From Roseivirga ehrenbergii (GTDB lineage Bacteria; Bacteroidota; Bacteroidia; Cytophagales; Cyclobacteriaceae): a stretch of 64,000 bases of DNA. Positions 62,301 to 64,000 of this stretch are shown here, in pieces. How positions within the stretch are numbered: position 1 is the stretch's first letter; every line of letters begins with the position of its first letter. The notes under the pieces are model-generated. The model did not search any database, was not told the DNA's origin, and was given only the letters and a program-made list of their open reading frames with translations. Both the position numbers and the translations under genes were made by a program. The stretch is taken from the NCBI RefSeq assembly GCF_001593005.1, contig NZ_LQZQ01000001.1:372001-436000 (forward strand), read 5' to 3'.

Positions 62301-64000
62301 CTAAAACTCACCGTACCATTATAATTAGGTTTAGGTGTCACCTTCATTGTATTCCCCGAGAACGAAATATCAACCACACCTAATTTGTCAGGTGTTACAG
62401 TATAGTTGAAAACGGAAATCTTAGAATCTACATCTGTGGTTGAAATGTTAATTGTTCCCGAGTTGTCTTCATCAATAGTAACATCATTAATATCTGCAAT
62501 GATAGGAGCGTCATTCACTGGTAGAACATTTACAGTAAAGCTTTTTACAACAGAATATGCCTCGGTTGTACCCGTCTCGGACACTTGAACAGAAATATTC
62601 GCATTGCCATTGAAGTTTGCTGCTGGGGTTATAGTTAACTGGTTTCCATTAACTGTAGTGCCCACCTTAGTGTTATCCGATGATTTGGCCGTTACGGTCA
62701 ATTCACTATCAACATCTGTATAAGCCAAGGTAAGTGTAAGACTTCCATCCTCATTCAATTGTTGGTTTGGAATATCACTCATCGTTGGCGGATCGTTGAC
62801 ATCCACTACCTGCACCACAGCATATGATTTCGAAGTGAAATCTCTTCCCGTATTATTCACCGCGAACTGTAAAGAATCTAAGTAGCCCCTTTCTCCTTTA
62901 GGCTTATACTTTACTGACCATTGAACCAAATTAGCCGTGTTTTTTACCTTTACAGGACTTTCATTGCTCCCTATTTTAGGAAGTGTTGGAATTTCAATTG
63001 AAGCTTGCGTTAGGTCAAAAGCACCTAACTCTACAGCATACAAATTCAATTCAACCGTTTGGTTCTCAGGAGTCGATTTTCTAGTAGCAAAAGTAAAAAA
63101 CTGTCCATCAGCAGAGGTTTGTGTATCTACGCCAGTGGCTGCAGTTGTCGAAGAAATATCAAACAAACCCGATGTGTTTTCCGAATTTGCTATGGCTCCA
63201 CTCGAACTACCATCGGCCGAATTGCTAAGAACAAAGGCCTCGTCATCCTCATAGCCATTGTTAACACTCACTTCAGCCGTAATAAATACTTGTGATGCTG
63301 AAAAGAGATATGGGAATTGCGCTTTGGCTGCATTTACATTTACCGTTAGCTTGTTTCCTGATGCTGTTAGGTCTGCTAATTTGTACGTTTGATCAACCAA
63401 AGTTACCAGCGTAACAGCTCCTGGTTGCGACAAATCGATATAGCTAATCTTTACATCGTAACTTGAATTGAATCGATCATCCTCAAAACTAAGCCCTAGT
63501 GTTTTGCTATCGGCTGAAGCCGTAATTACCTGAAAGTCTGTAATTGCATGAGGTTTATCTTCAACGTTAAATGTAAAAGGGAAAGTGGCAACCTCTGAAG
63601 AAAGCTCACCTTCAACTTCATTCACTTTAAACCTTATGGTATCCTTATAACCTGACCCAGCGGCCAAACTTGATGAAGGCGAGAATTGAAACTCATAATC
63701 AGAGCCTTCAACAGCTGTCAAATCCCCCAACATTGGATTACCCGTTATTTCAAAAGTAATTTCGTCATCATCAGGATCGAATCCGTTCAGTTCAATACTG
63801 CTACCCAAATTGTAAAACACCTCTGAACTGGGTACAATCGCAATTGGCGCGTTGTTTTCTTCAAGATTAAATAACGGTATAACGAAGCCAAAAGAACCCT
63901 TGAGCTCTGTTTGTCCATCGGTAACTGTTAACACACTAGAAGAACCATATTGACCCACCGAAGTATAACCGGTGTATATTCCTCCTGAAATCCATTCTCC
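59306..64000 (-). CDS. Large cadherin-repeat surface adhesin with type A T9SS sorting domain, partial
   Basis: At least 1,560 residues, N terminus beyond the right edge (the frame is open to base 64000; the first internal start in view is a GTG at 63958). It consists of many Ig-like/cadherin-like modules joined by VNDAPT or NVNEAPS spacers. Three adjacent copies share (D/N)DxHTY(A/S/T)(F/L)VxGxGxxDN, typical cadherin repeats with calcium-loop Asp residues. Near the end lies an ASH/choice-of-anchor-D module (about 130 residues before the sorting domain; SSELTFTITNNGDGDGLEV). The last 75 residues (VQLYPNPSRDIVTIDLS, AGTYLVRISS, KKLMIIK) are a type A T9SS sorting domain. Probably cell-surface anchored, for adhesion or gliding. 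Followed two bases later by a small lipoprotein. Confidence 0.85.
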   Translation of the reverse strand, partial: GEWISGGIYTGYTSVGQYGSSSVLTVTDGQTELKGSFGFVIPLFNLEENNAPIAIVPSSEVFYNLGSSIELNGFDPDDDEITFEITGNPMLGDLTAVEGSDYEFQFSPSSSLAAGSGYKDTIRFKVNEVEGELSSEVATFPFTFNVEDKPHAITDFQVITASADSKTLGLSFEDDRFNSSYDVKISYIDLSQPGAVTLVTLVDQTYKLADLTASGNKLTVNVNAAKAQFPYLFSASQVFITAEVSVNNGYEDDEAFVLSNSADGSSSGAIANSENTSGLFDISSTTAATGVDTQTSADGQFFTFATRKSTPENQTVELNLYAVELGAFDLTQASIEIPTLPKIGSNESPVKVKNTANLVQWSVKYKPKGERGYLDSLQFAVNNTGRDFTSKSYAVVQVVDVNDPPTMSDIPNQQLNEDGSLTLTLAYTDVDSELTVTAKSSDNTKVGTTVNGNQLTITPAANFNGNANISVQVSETGTTEAYSVVKSFTVNVLPVNDAPIIADINDVTIDEDNSGTINISTTDVDSKISVFNYTVTPDKLGVVDISFSGNTMKVTPKPNYNGTVSFSVKADDRLGTDQSISQPKTFNLVINPVNDVPIVEQVIPTQKILKSFPTYTLELGRFFQDVETTDANLTYSLSNSSLFTLSEANGVLSISPKNVAAGNESVTITASDGTASVSQSVSFVLEELAADIQVANPISNRNENEDFGQLSFDISNVFTDVNDANAVFTYEVTGNSSIGASISADGKSLVLTSPQNYSGTEKVFLVGKTEAKSGFVSFDITVNPVNDAPTLGTVSNQTVQEDFALNGLFVSYEDIDNSLSEMTFTASSSNQSLIKDGAITLTPSETGVLVSLNPEVNKNGVAAITLNASDGNLSASRTFDVTVQSVNDIPTVVSTTVADATEDVAYTIDLSALFNDVDNDKLTFTFENKPKWLTFSGNQLVGTPTNENVGTATFFVTADDGSGGKVRQSYSLNTINVNDAPTLVTALPAINATEDVLLSVALNEASFLDVDGDNLTYSATFSGNSWLSFDAATKRFTGTPSNDNVGDVTVTVTATDGSNISVNATFQLKVINVNDAPTDITIPTLTIAENASLGVVLSALSTADVDAGDTHTYTLVSGEGSDDNGVFSINNNNLQTASAIDFESKSSLKIRLKSTDGSGASIEKAFVVTVTNINESPEAIVLSANSIEENKASGTVIGALTTTDPDNGDSHTYSFVAGAGDTDNALFEISGGNLVNKSAFNYETKTAYSVRIKTTDADGLNFTQNFTVSVQDVNEAPSAVALSNLSVLENEDAGTLVGNLSTTDQDAADSHTYAFVSGEGDGDNSAFIINGNQLVTAQTFDREAKGAYTVRVSTTDGGGLSIENSFTIEISNVAEPNLKVEGDLSFNQTDIGMSSELTFTITNNGDGDGLEVTSIQVPEGFSVDKSTVSLSAGASEEVKVIFSPTEGKTYNGQISISSNAGTESLNVLGEGAIVTDIDDDLIDQDEVQLYPNPSRDIVTIDLSLAPVVAPDVAIVDINGNTVWSLSKVKERKIQVTVSQYPAGTYLVRISSEKGSVIKKLMIIK

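Overview
The window comes from a Bacteroidota chromosome, most likely the Cytophagales (Roseivirga/Fulvivirga-like; this placement is inferred from gene content, not from a marker tree). Evidence: several parts of the type IX secretion system (PorZ, a PorP/SprF-family protein, type A and type B C-terminal sorting domains), a DUF4270 lipoprotein, bacillithiol synthesis (BshA), a GH3 plus beta-lactamase fusion, a GGGP-synthase-family protein, moderately AT-rich DNA and weak Shine-Dalgarno signals. I saw no rRNA, tRNA, CRISPR array, phage or transposase.

Layout. 1-3.7 kb is the least ordinary part: the 3' end of an M61 aminopeptidase, a 0.5 kb intergenic block holding four degenerate copies of a palindromic repeat, a pentapeptide-repeat gene, two small genes, a second broken copy of the 3' end of the pentapeptide gene, and a convergent Fic gene with four CTCCGCA boxes in its promoter. 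3.8-6.4 kb is a MoxR-like ATPase/von Willebrand A pair. Divergent from it, 6.6-11.9 kb is a compact four-gene unit: ECF sigma factor, one-pass TonB-C-terminal-domain protein, secreted FG-GAP-like protein with a type B sorting domain, and a PorP/SprF barrel fused to an OmpA peptidoglycan-binding domain. 12-18 kb carries small envelope genes, an epimerase-like protein, bshA and the GH3/beta-lactamase fusion. 18.3-22.3 kb has mutL and two rhomboid proteases. 22.3-27.2 kb holds two tandem MG2/TonB-plug paralogues, one with an eroded plug. 27.3-32.5 kb has rlmN, a thioesterase, clpB and an LD-carboxypeptidase.

32.6-38.7 kb is mostly on the minus strand: chrA, a 2OG-Fe(II) oxygenase, recO, porZ, tdk and a 2Fe-2S ferredoxin, the last four nearly touching or overlapping. 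38.7-46.7 kb has conserved hypotheticals, gltX, ridA, a 3HCDH-like protein, glmS, a DUF4270 lipoprotein and a truncated glycogen-synthase-like protein. 46.9-51.5 kb is a plus-strand run: panC, panD, a flippase-like membrane protein, an RfaE2-like nucleotidyltransferase, a YugP-type zinc peptidase and an acyl-CoA dehydrogenase. 51.6-54 kb has an AraC regulator converging on a GGGP-synthase/holin-like cluster. 54.2-58.6 kb looks like a phosphate-uptake locus (OprP-like porin and two Na/Pi cotransporters) with a perfect 24-bp palindrome. The right end is a small lipoprotein and a very large cadherin-repeat adhesin with a type A sorting domain that runs off the window.

Most genes are housekeeping. 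The best candidates for something under-described are the sigma/TonB/type B cargo/SprF-OmpA unit (6.6-11.9 kb), the tandem MG2/plug paralogues with a conversion tract, and the repeat-driven rearrangement at 0.8-3.7 kb. All alignments and counts were made by eye.
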